In this document: piece after piece, positions 9,255-17,745 of the stretch
Numbering within the stretch: position 1 is the first letter of the stretch
Layout of the letters: each line of letters opens with the position of its first letter
Source of the DNA: Paenibacillaceae bacterium
GTDB lineage: Bacteria; Bacillota; Bacilli; Paenibacillales; Paenibacillaceae
Assembly: GCA_004134985.1 (NCBI GenBank)
Contig: REGQ01000031.1
Coordinates: forward strand, 1 to 64,000
DNA: 64,000 bases
Reading direction: 5' to 3'
Notes under the pieces: generated by a model
Seen by the model: the letters and a program-made list of their open reading frames with translations, nothing else
Database searches by the model: none
Told to the model about the DNA's origin: nothing
Made by a program: the position numbers and the translations under genes

Positions 9255-10845
9255 TGAGAAGCATGTCAGAGATGCAATTAAATTGCTTATCGAGTGGGAA
9301 CAATTCGGCATTGGCAGCATTTTTGAAGCACCGGAAGGCAATACCGCAATTGAACTCATTAAACAGCATCAACCTGAAATCATATTTACCGACATGCTTA
9401 TGCCGCTCGTAAACGGCTCCGAGCTGTTGAAATGGATTCAGCAACATAGTCCGCAAAGTAAAACCATCGTCATTAGCGGCCATGATGACTTTGGCTATAT
9501 GAGACATACGATCAAATATGGAGGCATGGACTACATTCTCAAGCCCATCGATGAAGACCAGTTGCACGATGCGCTGCAAAAAGCCGTTGACACGATAACA
9601 TCCGAGCAGCTTGCACGCAATAAACATCAGCAGCAGTCGATAAAACTCAATGAGGCACGGCCGATTTATTGGGATAAGATTTTTTCTTCACTGCTGGAAG
9701 ATCCAACGCTATACCGCTCCTTCACCCGGGAACTAGAATCTGAACTGAAGCTGATGGCAAGCACAACACAAGTTAGAGCGGCAATATTAAGCCTGGAAAC
9801 GATGCAGCATAAGATTATCGACCGATTTGCCTCCAATCTTGATCTGCTCAGTTTCTCGATCGCCAATATTGCCAATGAATTTCTAAGCGAAAGGCAGACG
9901 GGATACGCTTGCCGAAACTGGAATAAATCAAATGAAATGGTTATCTTATGTTGGAATGATGTTCATGAGATGCCGGAGCTTATCCATCGCATCAATGAAG
10001 GCATCTTTACCACTTATGGCGTTCGCTTTGACTTTGGTGTAGGGCAGGTTCAGCCCTTCCCGAACGGGCTGCCGGATAGTTACCGTGAGGCAATCTCTGT
10101 GCTGAAGCAGCGTAACTTGTTGGACCAGGGAAATTGCGTTCATATTAATTCCAATAAAGGAAATTCGATTGTCAACACTCTTAATTTTTCCAATCATCAG
10201 GAAGATATTCGCATGGCGCTGCTTAGCTTCAATCATGAGCAGATTCATAGCGCGGTTGATCGATGGTTCGATGAGGTAAGGAAACTGAATTATATCACCA
10301 TTGAGCAGCTTGATCTATGGGTCCATGAACTAACGGTATTCCGCGCCCGCTGCCTGAACGGCATGATATTGGACCAAGTGCATGATGACAGCATGGGGCT
10401 GCTTAATGGCAGTGACTTCATTATACCGGTTGATGAGGAGGGCAAGCTGTCTATCGCGCTGTGGCAGCAGGAATTCACCCGATTTATGCTGTCCTGCGCC
10501 GCTCTATTAAGCCAGCAGCAAGCGAAGTCCACAATCATTGATCAAATTGCCGAATATATCGAGCACCATTATCAGGAGGAGCTGTCGCTGCAGGATATTG
10601 CCGAGCGTTACTCGCTTAGCCGCGAGTATATTTCAAGGCGTTTCAAACAGGAGCGCAATGAGAACATTTCGGACTTTATCGGACGGCTCCGCATAGACCG
10701 GGCCAAAGTGCTGCTGCTTAATCCACAGCTTCGCATCGTACAAATCTCGGAAATGGTCGGATACAATGATGAGAAATATTTCAGCAAGGTGTTCAAAAAA
10801 TTCGTCGGCCTCTCGCCGAACGAATACCGGAAAAAGAATAACTGA
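9232..10845 (+). CDS. Response regulator with AraC-type DNA-binding domain, YesN type
   Basis: Cytoplasmic transcription factor, 537 aa, cognate to the overlapping kinase. The receiver domain (1-120) begins MKVLIVDDEKHVRD, with the acidic pair at DD and the phospho-acceptor Asp in IIFTDMLMP (about residue 54). A conserved Lys lies in DYILKPI. A long linker leads to two C-terminal AraC helix-turn-helix motifs (about 430-537), including the YNDEKYFSKVFKKFVGLSP signature. AGGAAGGAGG lies upstream of the ATG inside the kinase gene, so the two are translationally coupled. The likely target is the divergent importer operon. Confidence 0.92.
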   Translation: MKVLIVDDEKHVRDAIKLLIEWEQFGIGSIFEAPEGNTAIELIKQHQPEIIFTDMLMPLVNGSELLKWIQQHSPQSKTIVISGHDDFGYMRHTIKYGGMDYILKPIDEDQLHDALQKAVDTITSEQLARNKHQQQSIKLNEARPIYWDKIFSSLLEDPTLYRSFTRELESELKLMASTTQVRAAILSLETMQHKIIDRFASNLDLLSFSIANIANEFLSERQTGYACRNWNKSNEMVILCWNDVHEMPELIHRINEGIFTTYGVRFDFGVGQVQPFPNGLPDSYREAISVLKQRNLLDQGNCVHINSNKGNSIVNTLNFSNHQEDIRMALLSFNHEQIHSAVDRWFDEVRKLNYITIEQLDLWVHELTVFRARCLNGMILDQVHDDSMGLLNGSDFIIPVDEEGKLSIALWQQEFTRFMLSCAALLSQQQAKSTIIDQIAEYIEHHYQEELSLQDIAERYSLSREYISRRFKQERNENISDFIGRLRIDRAKVLLLNPQLRIVQISEMVGYNDEKYFSKVFKKFVGLSPNEYRKKNN

Positions 10846-10941
10846 AGAGGCGTCCTGAAAAGTGATGCTCACGAAAATCGTCCCCTACGGCTGGAATTAT
10901 TGTACAAAATACAAAATACAAAAGTCTCCCCTGAACATCGA

Positions 10942-10975
10942 AACAGGGAGAGCCGGCGCACCGGCTCTCCCTGTT
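10942..10975. terminator. Bidirectional terminator between regulator and phosphatase genes
   Basis: Perfect 15-bp stem (AACAGGGAGAGCCGG pairing with CCGGCTCTCCCTGTT) with a 4-nt CGCA loop between two convergent genes. A partial family-B repeat (TTGTACAAAATACAAAATAC) lies just before it, near 10897-10916. Confidence 0.85.
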
Positions 10976-11003
10976 CTTTGGTATGGATGTATCTGTCTGT
11001 CTG

Positions 11004-12722
11004 TTATCGCACAAGGCGCTCGGACAACGCATCCCACTTCATGGACAAGCCGCTCAGCTTGTTGAAGGCATCCAGCGGCAGGTACAGCTTGCCGTTGTCG
11101 ATCTCAGCCTTCCAATCCGTGCCCTTGCCGTCCAGCGTTACATTGAGATCGCCGACATTCAGCTTAATCGTCTTGTTCTCATACGTGATGACAATACTGC
11201 GGAGCGTATTGTCCCAGTCCACCTTCGCGCCCAGCGCCTCGGCTAGCGGTTTGGCTGGAAACAGCACCTCATTGCTGCTCGAAATCTTGAACTTCGGGTA
11301 CAGGTAGCGAGCTTGCAATTGTTCGGAGGCGGCTGCAATGTCGACTCCCAATATCTCTGCCGATGCCGTTGCCACCCTTGTATTGTCGATTTGACCTTTC
11401 ACCTTGTCTGCGATGGGACCATAAGCCCATACCCCAACATCGACGCCGGAATGGCCATGCCCGCTCCAGCCCACCAGCAGACGCTTGCTGATGACCGCGT
11501 TGTAGCCGCCCTCTTGCGCATAGGAAGTGCCGTCGCCCTTCATAACAGCTGCTGCTTCTTCATCCGACAGATCGGTGATCCATGTGTTGGCTTCCACAAT
11601 CTTCTTCACCTCGGAGATCGATGTCGCCGACTTCAGTTGACCGGCAATGAATTCGGAGGAATGCTTCTGCTTATCCCACAGGTCAAGATTGAGCTCATAG
11701 ATATTGTCTCGTGCCAGCGATAAGCCGCCGGTTTCATGGTCTGCAGTGATGACTACTGATGTATTGCCGTCCTTCTTGGCAAAATCCAATGCAACCTTAA
11801 CCGCTTGATCAAAATCGAGCACTTCCTGTACCGTCGTCGGGAAGTCGTTGGCATGAGAGGCATGGTCAATGCGTCCGCCCTCGATCATGACGGCAAAGCC
11901 GTTGTCATTGTTGGACAAAACATCAAGCGCCTTCTTCGTCATTTCAGCCAGTGAAGGATCATCCTTCGTCCGATCCGGCACATAGGCGACGTGGGAGGAA
12001 CCGAACAGGCCAAGCACCTTGCCGCTGTCCACAGGCAGCCCCTGCAGCCCTGCTCTGTCACTCACATAGGAATAGCCCTTAGCCTGAAAATCAGCAATGA
12101 TGCTTTTGTCCGTACGCTTGCCCTGCTCCTCCTTGTTTTTAAAGAAGGAGCTGCCGCCGCCGAGCAGCACATCCACACCACTGTCCAAAAATTGACTGGC
12201 AATTGCCGACTCGTTGTCACGACTTCTCACATGCGAAGCGTATACAGCCGGCGTAGCATGTGTGATGCGGGCCGTCGTTACGAGGCCTGTCCCCTTGCCT
12301 GCGAGCGAAGCCGCTTCAATGACGGAAGCAAGCGGCTTCGCGACATCTTCATTCGATACGCTGATTGCCGCGTTATAAGTTTTATTGCCGGTTGCAAACG
12401 CCGTGCCGGCCGAGGCAGAGTCGGTAATAACGCCTGAGACGATTGTGCCGCCGTCTTCCCCCGGATCTGCGTACGTTGTTGCCTGGCCTACATAGATGCT
12501 ATCCATATTCAAATGATCAATGCCCTTGCTATGCATAAGATAATTGCGTGCAGCCGTTACTTGAGCAGGCCCCATGCCATCGCCGATCAATACAATCAGG
12601 TTTTTGGACTCGGCCTCGGTTTCGGTCTTGCTTGTATTCTGTGCAGACGCAACAGGTGCCGCGAGCATGGAAACCGCCAGACATCCGGTCAGAATCGCTC
12701 GAAGAGCTATTTTCTTCAACAT
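11004..12722 (-). CDS. phoA: Secreted alkaline phosphatase with C-terminal stalk-like domain
   Basis: Phosphomonoesterase, 572 aa, acting outside the membrane to release phosphate. Signal peptide about 1-27 (ending ASA). Catalytic features of the family are visible: the metal site VLIGDGMG, the nucleophile serine in the DSASAGTAFATG segment (about 101-112), MIEGGRIDHASHAND, ADHETGG, and a late GHSGVDV histidine. The last ~95 residues add a domain like the copper-amine-oxidase N-terminal/stalk domain (LFPAKPLAEALGAKVDWD, LYLPLDAFN), common in Paenibacillus secreted proteins and probably a wall- or ligand-contact module. GGAGGG lies upstream of the ATG. It is monocistronic, with Pho-box-like repeats upstream. 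Confidence 0.92.
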   Translation of the reverse strand: MLKKIALRAILTGCLAVSMLAAPVASAQNTSKTETEAESKNLIVLIGDGMGPAQVTAARNYLMHSKGIDHLNMDSIYVGQATTYADPGEDGGTIVSGVITDSASAGTAFATGNKTYNAAISVSNEDVAKPLASVIEAASLAGKGTGLVTTARITHATPAVYASHVRSRDNESAIASQFLDSGVDVLLGGGSSFFKNKEEQGKRTDKSIIADFQAKGYSYVSDRAGLQGLPVDSGKVLGLFGSSHVAYVPDRTKDDPSLAEMTKKALDVLSNNDNGFAVMIEGGRIDHASHANDFPTTVQEVLDFDQAVKVALDFAKKDGNTSVVITADHETGGLSLARDNIYELNLDLWDKQKHSSEFIAGQLKSATSISEVKKIVEANTWITDLSDEEAAAVMKGDGTSYAQEGGYNAVISKRLLVGWSGHGHSGVDVGVWAYGPIADKVKGQIDNTRVATASAEILGVDIAAASEQLQARYLYPKFKISSSNEVLFPAKPLAEALGAKVDWDNTLRSIVITYENKTIKLNVGDLNVTLDGKGTDWKAEIDNGKLYLPLDAFNKLSGLSMKWDALSERLVR

Positions 12723-12780
12723 AATCCCTCCACTAATGTAATCTACCCACCAAGATTATCGTGGAGAAAGATTATCGCAG

Positions 12781-12808
12781 TGTTAGTCATTTATGTTTGT
12801 TTTGTAAA
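12781..12808 (-). promoter_or_regulatory. Possible Pho box upstream of phoA
   Basis: On the minus strand three hexamers related to the PhoP repeat TT(A/T/C)ACA are spaced exactly 11 bp apart: TTTACA, AACATA and CTAACA. Two GATAAT hexamers follow (about 12750-12776), the second about 20 bp beyond the last repeat and able to serve as a -10 box. Only the first and third hexamers match the consensus well. Assignment rests on spacing and on the phosphatase gene downstream. Confidence 0.4.
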
Positions 12809-12878
12809 TTCACACACCAAACAGCCTGCTTTTTATTTCCTAATCCAATGCTCGCATTATTATCAAGATAGGCATACC

Positions 12879-12971
12879 GGTGGCTCAGTTTCCTTACAAT
12901 ATTTATTGGGCTGGATTTCCCTGAATAGCGCCGCTCATCAGCGTTAGAATTCCACACGTGCGGTTAGAATT
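12879..12971 (+). repeat. Dispersed intergenic repeat family A, copy 2
   Basis: Core copy only, from GGTGGCTCAGTTTCC to GCGGTTAGAATT. It contains an uninterrupted match to the other copies over GCGCCGCTCATCAGCG and the following GTTAGAATTCCA. The outer flanks present in copies 1 and 3 are missing. Confidence 0.8.
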
Positions 12972-13195
12972 AATGTTTATTTGTAATGTGCAACACAGAC
13001 TTTTTAAGACAATTCGATTATGTTTAATACAATCTACTGCATATACTTTTTGTCTATGCCAGTTGAACGATTGTACATACGTTTGGATAAGTTGGAAATA
13101 ACAACAGAGCTTATGCCCTATTATCCTTCTTTCGTTCAATTTGCAGCTTTAGAGATTGACAATTTATTGAACCTATTTTACAGGAGGATTACGAA

Positions 13196-13789
13196 ATGGC
13201 AAGCATTGTAGGGGTTCGTTTCGCTGCTTTTATTCCACAGCCCTATCTTGAGCATCATGTTGAGGAGTCATCAATTGTTATTCAGTTTAATGGGAATGAC
13301 CGGGAGTTTACGTACTACACAGAAGATGAACCCGAGAAATCTAAAATGGCTCAGCACATCGTTTGCGATTTTAGCAATCAAGTCATTCATCATTATAAAT
13401 CAACCGGACCGACTACGGAGACAATGTCCGATAACAATACCGGGGAAGTTCTTCGCGAAGCTCATGGCCATGCTGCTACAGATGGCTTGCTGCTCACTGA
13501 CAGCAGCATTTCAGATCATCAGGCAACCTTCAAAGTGATCGGATGTGCTTCTAACCCGCTTCGCGAAGAAGCGCCGGCCATTGATTGGGAATACGCTGTG
13601 ACGGTTTCTAATTCCGGCGAAGTCCGTGTTGTAGGTACTCAAGATGGATACCCGGCACATGAAATCTACAAACGTGTAGATGGCGGAACACCTGTGACAA
13701 TCTACCAGCATGATCCAAGGAAAACAGGCGATACGCCAGCAGCGCTGTTGCCCCCAATGGAGTATTCGGTAAATAAAACGGTGGAGTAA
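13196..13789 (+). CDS. DUF3238-like protein of unknown function
   Basis: Cytoplasmic-looking protein, 197 aa, without signal peptide or membrane segment. It resembles the DUF3238 family of Bacillus-group proteins: N-terminal VRFAAFIPQ, a central GCASNPL motif, and C-terminal DGYPAHEIYK and HDPRKTGDTPAALLPPMEY. These assignments are from memory of the family, not from a search. Activity is unknown. AGGAGG lies 9 nt before the ATG. It stands alone, with a strong terminator 38 nt downstream, beside the YjcZ-like peptide and the TOMM genes. Confidence 0.75.
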   Translation: MASIVGVRFAAFIPQPYLEHHVEESSIVIQFNGNDREFTYYTEDEPEKSKMAQHIVCDFSNQVIHHYKSTGPTTETMSDNNTGEVLREAHGHAATDGLLLTDSSISDHQATFKVIGCASNPLREEAPAIDWEYAVTVSNSGEVRVVGTQDGYPAHEIYKRVDGGTPVTIYQHDPRKTGDTPAALLPPMEYSVNKTVE

Positions 13790-13826
13790 GGCGTCGTCTT
13801 CTTTTTAAAAAATGCATGCAAAATAT

Positions 13827-13872
13827 GCATGCAAAAAGAGGAGAACAAAATTGTTCTCCCTTTTTTGCATGC
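13827..13872 (+). terminator. Terminator after the DUF3238 gene
   Basis: Nearly perfect 21-bp stem: GCATGCAAAAAG...GAGAACA against TGTTCTCCCTTTTTTGCATGC, with a 4-nt loop and a T6 run in the descending arm. An extra AATGCATGC copy precedes it (13811-13819). Confidence 0.8.
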
Positions 13873-13909
13873 TACACCTATCGGATATTGATCCGCGCGG
13901 GTACGATAA

Positions 13910-14026
13910 TTAGCAGAGAATTGCGCGAGAAATAATGACCAGCAGTATGAAAAGTACAAGAATCACACCAACAGAAGTAAATCCACCTGCACAGCTACAG
14001 CTGCCTGCCCCACCTAAAAGCCCCAT
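13910..14026 (-). CDS. YjcZ-family small sporulation-type peptide
   Basis: Peptide of 38 residues, too short for routine gene calling. GGAGG lies 8 nt before the ATG. The N-terminal half is Gly/Ser/Cys-rich (MGLLGGAGSCSCAGGF), and the C-terminal half is one hydrophobic helix (VGVILVLFILLVII) ending SRAILC, the hallmark of YjcZ peptides found in sporulating Bacillales. It is probably membrane-associated in the spore or mother cell. It is transcribed away from the TOMM genes, whose start is 224 nt away, and the SCSC pair is chemically of the kind TOMM synthetases modify. That link is speculative. Confidence 0.8.
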   Translation of the reverse strand: MGLLGGAGSCSCAGGFTSVGVILVLFILLVIISRAILC

Positions 14027-14249
14027 AATGACATCCTCCCTCCCGCTTTCTAACAGTATTGTATGAGTTCATGCTCATCGTGGACCGGGTATTTCGTAAG
14101 AATGGGCGAATGACGACTCAGCGGCACCGTTTCTTTCGTAATAAAAACAGGGGAGTCGACATATTTTTTACAAAGGTTTTTATCTGGGTTGACGGGATGA
14201 ACATAGGTGCTTCACATTGCGTATCATGCCAAGGAGAGGGGGATGCGAA

Positions 14250-15785
14250 ATGTCTTCTCAGAATGAATCGGGATTAGTTGTTGGTTCGGGAACCCTATTG
14301 ATTTCACTTGTTAAAGCTTGGTATGAATCGGGTTTATCCAAGATCACCGTATTGGCAACAAAAACACTGCCTGCAGACGAAGAGAATTTCAAGATGGTTT
14401 TGGAACAGACTCTTCTCCGCACTTCGGAGGCATCTCTTACTATCCTTTCTACAGCTGAAGACAACGAAGCGAACTGGGAGGATAGGGTTCGACCGTATTC
14501 ATTTGTTTTGTATGCTGCTCAGCATGGCGACCTGGAAGAACTTCAGAAGCTTCAGAGCGCTTGCATAACAGAAAGAAAGATGCTGCTCCCTGCAATGGGC
14601 TTTAGAGGAATGGGGATGGTTGGGCCGCTGCTTCAACCCGGCGGAGACGGCTGCGGGGAAACGCCATGGCGGCGTGTGCATTCGTCGGTCTTCCCCTTAG
14701 ATTGGGAATCACAACCCTTCTCCGACACGTCTGCAACCCTACTAGCGAATCTGGTCGTGAATGAATGGCGCAAAGTGGTTAACGGAGAGAATGAAGCGGA
14801 TTGCAGTAATCAATGTTATATTTTGAATCCACTCACGTTGGAGGGAAGCTGGCATTCGGTGCCCCCTCATCGGTTCGTATCCGAACAGAAACCCATCCTT
14901 ACGGTGACGGATCTGGAGTTAAAGCTCGGAGCTGACCATGAGCCTGATCCTGAGGAATGGTTTTCTTGGTTCAGCACACTGACCTCAGCGGTATCGGGCA
15001 TTTTTCACGTTTGGGAGGAGGGCGCATTAAAGCAGCTTCCGCTGTCACAATGTCTCGTTCAACCTGTTGACCCTATATCAGAAGGACCAGCGAAGCTACT
15101 GCCGTCTATTGTCAGCAGCGGTCTGACACATGTGGAGGCTCGGCGGGAATCGGGGCTTGCGGGGCTAGAATCTTACATTGCCCGCTTGGGCCCGGTGTTG
15201 TTTCCCAGGCTGCCCTCACACCAACAAGAAGACATTCAGATCGGAGCGGGGTTCACCTTCGGTGAAGCCGTAGAACGCGGGCTGAATGCTAATTTAGCCA
15301 AAGAATTGAGCAAGCGCACCCTTCATCGCGAACTGGTTCTCACGCCCATGGAATGCAGCCGAATTGAAGATGTCCACTGCCGATTTTATTTACAAGCGCT
15401 GAATATTACAGAGGGCGAGCCTCTAATTGCATACGGAGAGCCGCTCCTCGGATTCCCGGTAGTGTGGGTCCATTCGGGTGCTGCTTGGTATGGCAGCGTA
15501 GGCCTGGACATGACGCACACACTCCGCCAATCACTACAATATGCTCTAATGAAAGCCGAACATCCCCCGGTTTCTTCGGTGATTTGGAACGACCATAAGC
15601 CGGAGAGCGTCATCATCTCCCCTGAAAGCCCAACAGGGCATGCCCCAAAAATTCGATCAGCCTTTCAGACCTTGAAGCAGCATCATAAATACCCCGAGCT
15701 ATTCAACATCCGGTGCAATTCTTTCTTGATAGAAGGACCAATTGAGGCAGTTGGCGTACTGCTCAGCGAGGAGGCGACCCCATGA
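14250..15785 (+). CDS. TOMM bacteriocin maturation protein (ThiF-like, TIGR03693 type)
   Basis: Partner of the YcaO cyclodehydratase that installs thiazolines/oxazolines in a peptide, 511 aa, cytoplasmic. It begins with a Rossmann-like GLVVGSGTLLISLVKAW (about 8-24) and contains FRGMGMVGPLLQPGG (about 117-131), as in ThiF-like maturation proteins of heterocycloanthracin-type clusters. As I recall, family members are about 640 aa, with roughly 130 extra N-terminal residues including a precursor-recognition region. That part is absent, and no frame upstream encodes it. Start chosen at 14250: AGGGGG lies 7 nt upstream. It overlaps the next gene by ATGA, indicating coupled translation. No precursor or dehydrogenase gene is nearby. 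Confidence 0.8.
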   Translation: MSSQNESGLVVGSGTLLISLVKAWYESGLSKITVLATKTLPADEENFKMVLEQTLLRTSEASLTILSTAEDNEANWEDRVRPYSFVLYAAQHGDLEELQKLQSACITERKMLLPAMGFRGMGMVGPLLQPGGDGCGETPWRRVHSSVFPLDWESQPFSDTSATLLANLVVNEWRKVVNGENEADCSNQCYILNPLTLEGSWHSVPPHRFVSEQKPILTVTDLELKLGADHEPDPEEWFSWFSTLTSAVSGIFHVWEEGALKQLPLSQCLVQPVDPISEGPAKLLPSIVSSGLTHVEARRESGLAGLESYIARLGPVLFPRLPSHQQEDIQIGAGFTFGEAVERGLNANLAKELSKRTLHRELVLTPMECSRIEDVHCRFYLQALNITEGEPLIAYGEPLLGFPVVWVHSGAAWYGSVGLDMTHTLRQSLQYALMKAEHPPVSSVIWNDHKPESVIISPESPTGHAPKIRSAFQTLKQHHKYPELFNIRCNSFLIEGPIEAVGVLLSEEATP

Positions 15786-17713
15786 ATACCGTCGTTATTA
15801 TTGGAGAAGGAGTGCTCGCGGATACGGTGTGCAAGCATTGGTCGGGGGTTCCCATCGTGCGCAGAGCGGATTTTAGTGGAGACTTGCCGTCCGCTGCGCT
15901 GATATTGGTGCTGGGAGCGGACGCCTCCGTTCATCTTCAAGCGGAAGAAATGCTGCAGCCGCTTGGCATTCCTTGGCTGATGTGTTATGTGTCCGATGAA
16001 GAAGGGGTGATAGGGCCGCTGGTCCGTCCAGGTACTAGCGGCTGTTCCCAGTGCGCGGAAACCCGACGCTCCATCGCAAGCCGCAACGCCCAGAAGGTGG
16101 ATGATCTGCTCATGAAGCTGATCGTGCCCGATTATTCTCCTCCGCCTCCTGTAGTACTGTCCCCAGCGGGATTACGGCATTTAGCGTATCTTCTTTCTGA
16201 GGAAGCAGCCAGGGTGCTGCAAGGCGACAACGTCCAATTGGAAGGCCGCGTCTATTTAGTTAACCTTAGCAATTTGACGACCACAATTCATAACATCCTG
16301 CCTGACCCGTTTTGCTCGGTGTGCGGTCAGCTCCCGGATGATTCAAGGGAAGCCGCCTCAATCACTTTAGGGCCATGCATGAAGCTCAACCCGGACAGTT
16401 ACCGCAGCCGTTCGATGAATGATTTACAAAAAGTTCTGGCTAAGGATTATTGGGACAGTCGCACTGGTGTATTCAACGACAAGCAGTTAAACTTCCTATC
16501 CACTTTTGCCAGCGCGGATGTCAACCTCCCTATGTCCATGCACAATGAAGTGACAGGAGGCCATTCGCATTCGTATGCGGACAGCGAGCTGGCGGCGATC
16601 CTGGAGGGATTGGAGCGCTACTGCGGTTTTGCCCCGCGGGGCAAACGAACGATTGTATTCGACAGCCACGCCAACCTGAAAGCGGCTGCGATGGACCTTT
16701 CGCAGGTGGGATTCCATGCGCAGGAGCAGATGGAGCAGCCGGATTTCCCCTTCCTCCCCTTTGATTCTAATTCCAAAATGCCTTGGGTATGGGGCTATTC
16801 ATTTCTGCAGGAACGTCCCATTCTGGTTCCCGAGCGGCTGGGCTATTACAGCCTGGGCTACGGAGGAGGCTTTGTATACGAGATCTCTAATGGCTGCGCG
16901 ATTGGCGGGAGTCTGGAGGAGGCGATCTTGTTCGGCATTTTGGAAGTGGTCGAACGGGATTCGTTCTTAATGACCTGGTATGCCAGACTGCCTGTTCCAC
17001 GGCTTGATCATCAGTCTTCGGGCGACAAGGAATTAATGATCATGATCGAGCGACTAAGAGCTGTAACGGGATACGAAGTGCTGCTTTACAATACAACGAT
17101 GGAAAACGGAATCCCCAGCATCTGGGCAGTAGCGAAGGGCAGTACGAATCAACTATTGAACCTTGTCTGTACCGCGGGCGCCCATCTGGACCCGATTCGC
17201 GCGGCCAAGAGTGCGATCCACGAACTTGCTGTCACCATTACGAGGATTGAAAAACGTTGGCAAGAGCGTCGGGAGGAAGCAGAAGCGATGTTTCATAATT
17301 CTTTTCTTGTGGAAGATATGGAGGATCACGCTCTGCTGTACAGCCTGCCGCAATCGCAGGAGCGACTCGAATTTTTACTGGACGAACAGCGCCCTCTCCA
17401 GACTTTTTCCGAAGCGTTCCGTCCTGTTCTGCCCCATGAAGATTTAACCGATGATCTGAAACAGGTTCTTCAAGTGTTTCGCAGCTTGCAACTGAACGTT
17501 ATCGTCGTCGACCAGTCATCGAGCGAGACGCTCCGCAATGGACTGCACTGCGTAAAAGTACTTATACCGGGCATGCTGCCGATGACGTTCGGACACGCGC
17601 TTACCCGGTTGACAGGCCTCAACAGAGTGTTGGAAGTACCGTTGAAGCTTGGATACGCCGATCACAAACTGTCCCCTGAGGAGCTTAACCCTTATCCACA
17701 TCCGTTTCCGTAA
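15782..17713 (+). CDS. TOMM cyclodehydratase: E1-like partner fused to YcaO
   Basis: Fused synthetase, 643 aa. The N-terminal third is an E1-like docking domain (MNTVVIIGEGVLADTV; Cys pairs CSQC at about 79-82 and CSVC at about 178-181, probably zinc-binding). The rest is a YcaO domain that phosphorylates the amide backbone with ATP to cyclise Cys/Ser/Thr, with AILEGLERYCG, NGCAIGGSLEEAILFGILEVVERDSF and HALTRLTG segments (about 280-620). It ends in NPYPHPFP, the PxPxP tail needed for YcaO catalysis. GAGGAGG lies 7 nt before an ATG that overlaps the upstream stop. The stop is 32 nt from a convergent gene, and I see no terminator. Confidence 0.9.
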   Translation: MNTVVIIGEGVLADTVCKHWSGVPIVRRADFSGDLPSAALILVLGADASVHLQAEEMLQPLGIPWLMCYVSDEEGVIGPLVRPGTSGCSQCAETRRSIASRNAQKVDDLLMKLIVPDYSPPPPVVLSPAGLRHLAYLLSEEAARVLQGDNVQLEGRVYLVNLSNLTTTIHNILPDPFCSVCGQLPDDSREAASITLGPCMKLNPDSYRSRSMNDLQKVLAKDYWDSRTGVFNDKQLNFLSTFASADVNLPMSMHNEVTGGHSHSYADSELAAILEGLERYCGFAPRGKRTIVFDSHANLKAAAMDLSQVGFHAQEQMEQPDFPFLPFDSNSKMPWVWGYSFLQERPILVPERLGYYSLGYGGGFVYEISNGCAIGGSLEEAILFGILEVVERDSFLMTWYARLPVPRLDHQSSGDKELMIMIERLRAVTGYEVLLYNTTMENGIPSIWAVAKGSTNQLLNLVCTAGAHLDPIRAAKSAIHELAVTITRIEKRWQERREEAEAMFHNSFLVEDMEDHALLYSLPQSQERLEFLLDEQRPLQTFSEAFRPVLPHEDLTDDLKQVLQVFRSLQLNVIVVDQSSSETLRNGLHCVKVLIPGMLPMTFGHALTRLTGLNRVLEVPLKLGYADHKLSPEELNPYPHPFP

Positions 17714-17745
17714 TCATACATGGGAGCAGGTAAACGATCCTTCAA

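Larger units (their letters stand above)
12723..13195. other. Intergenic region upstream of phoA and the DUF3238 gene
   Basis: Divergent promoter region of about 470 bp. It holds the possible Pho box, one copy of repeat family A (12879-12971) and an AT-rich leader before 13196. A 63-codon frame (13020-13211) overlaps the start of the next gene but has no ribosome site of its own, so I do not call it. Confidence 0.6.

Noticed and set aside
13020-13211. 63-codon frame ahead of the DUF3238 gene
   Set aside because: No ribosome site, and its end consists of the next gene's ribosome site and first codons.
14064-14114. 16-residue frame MSSCSSWTG... before the TOMM genes as a precursor peptide
   Set aside because: No ribosome site, too short to hold leader and core, and not Gly/Cys-repetitive as in known precursors.
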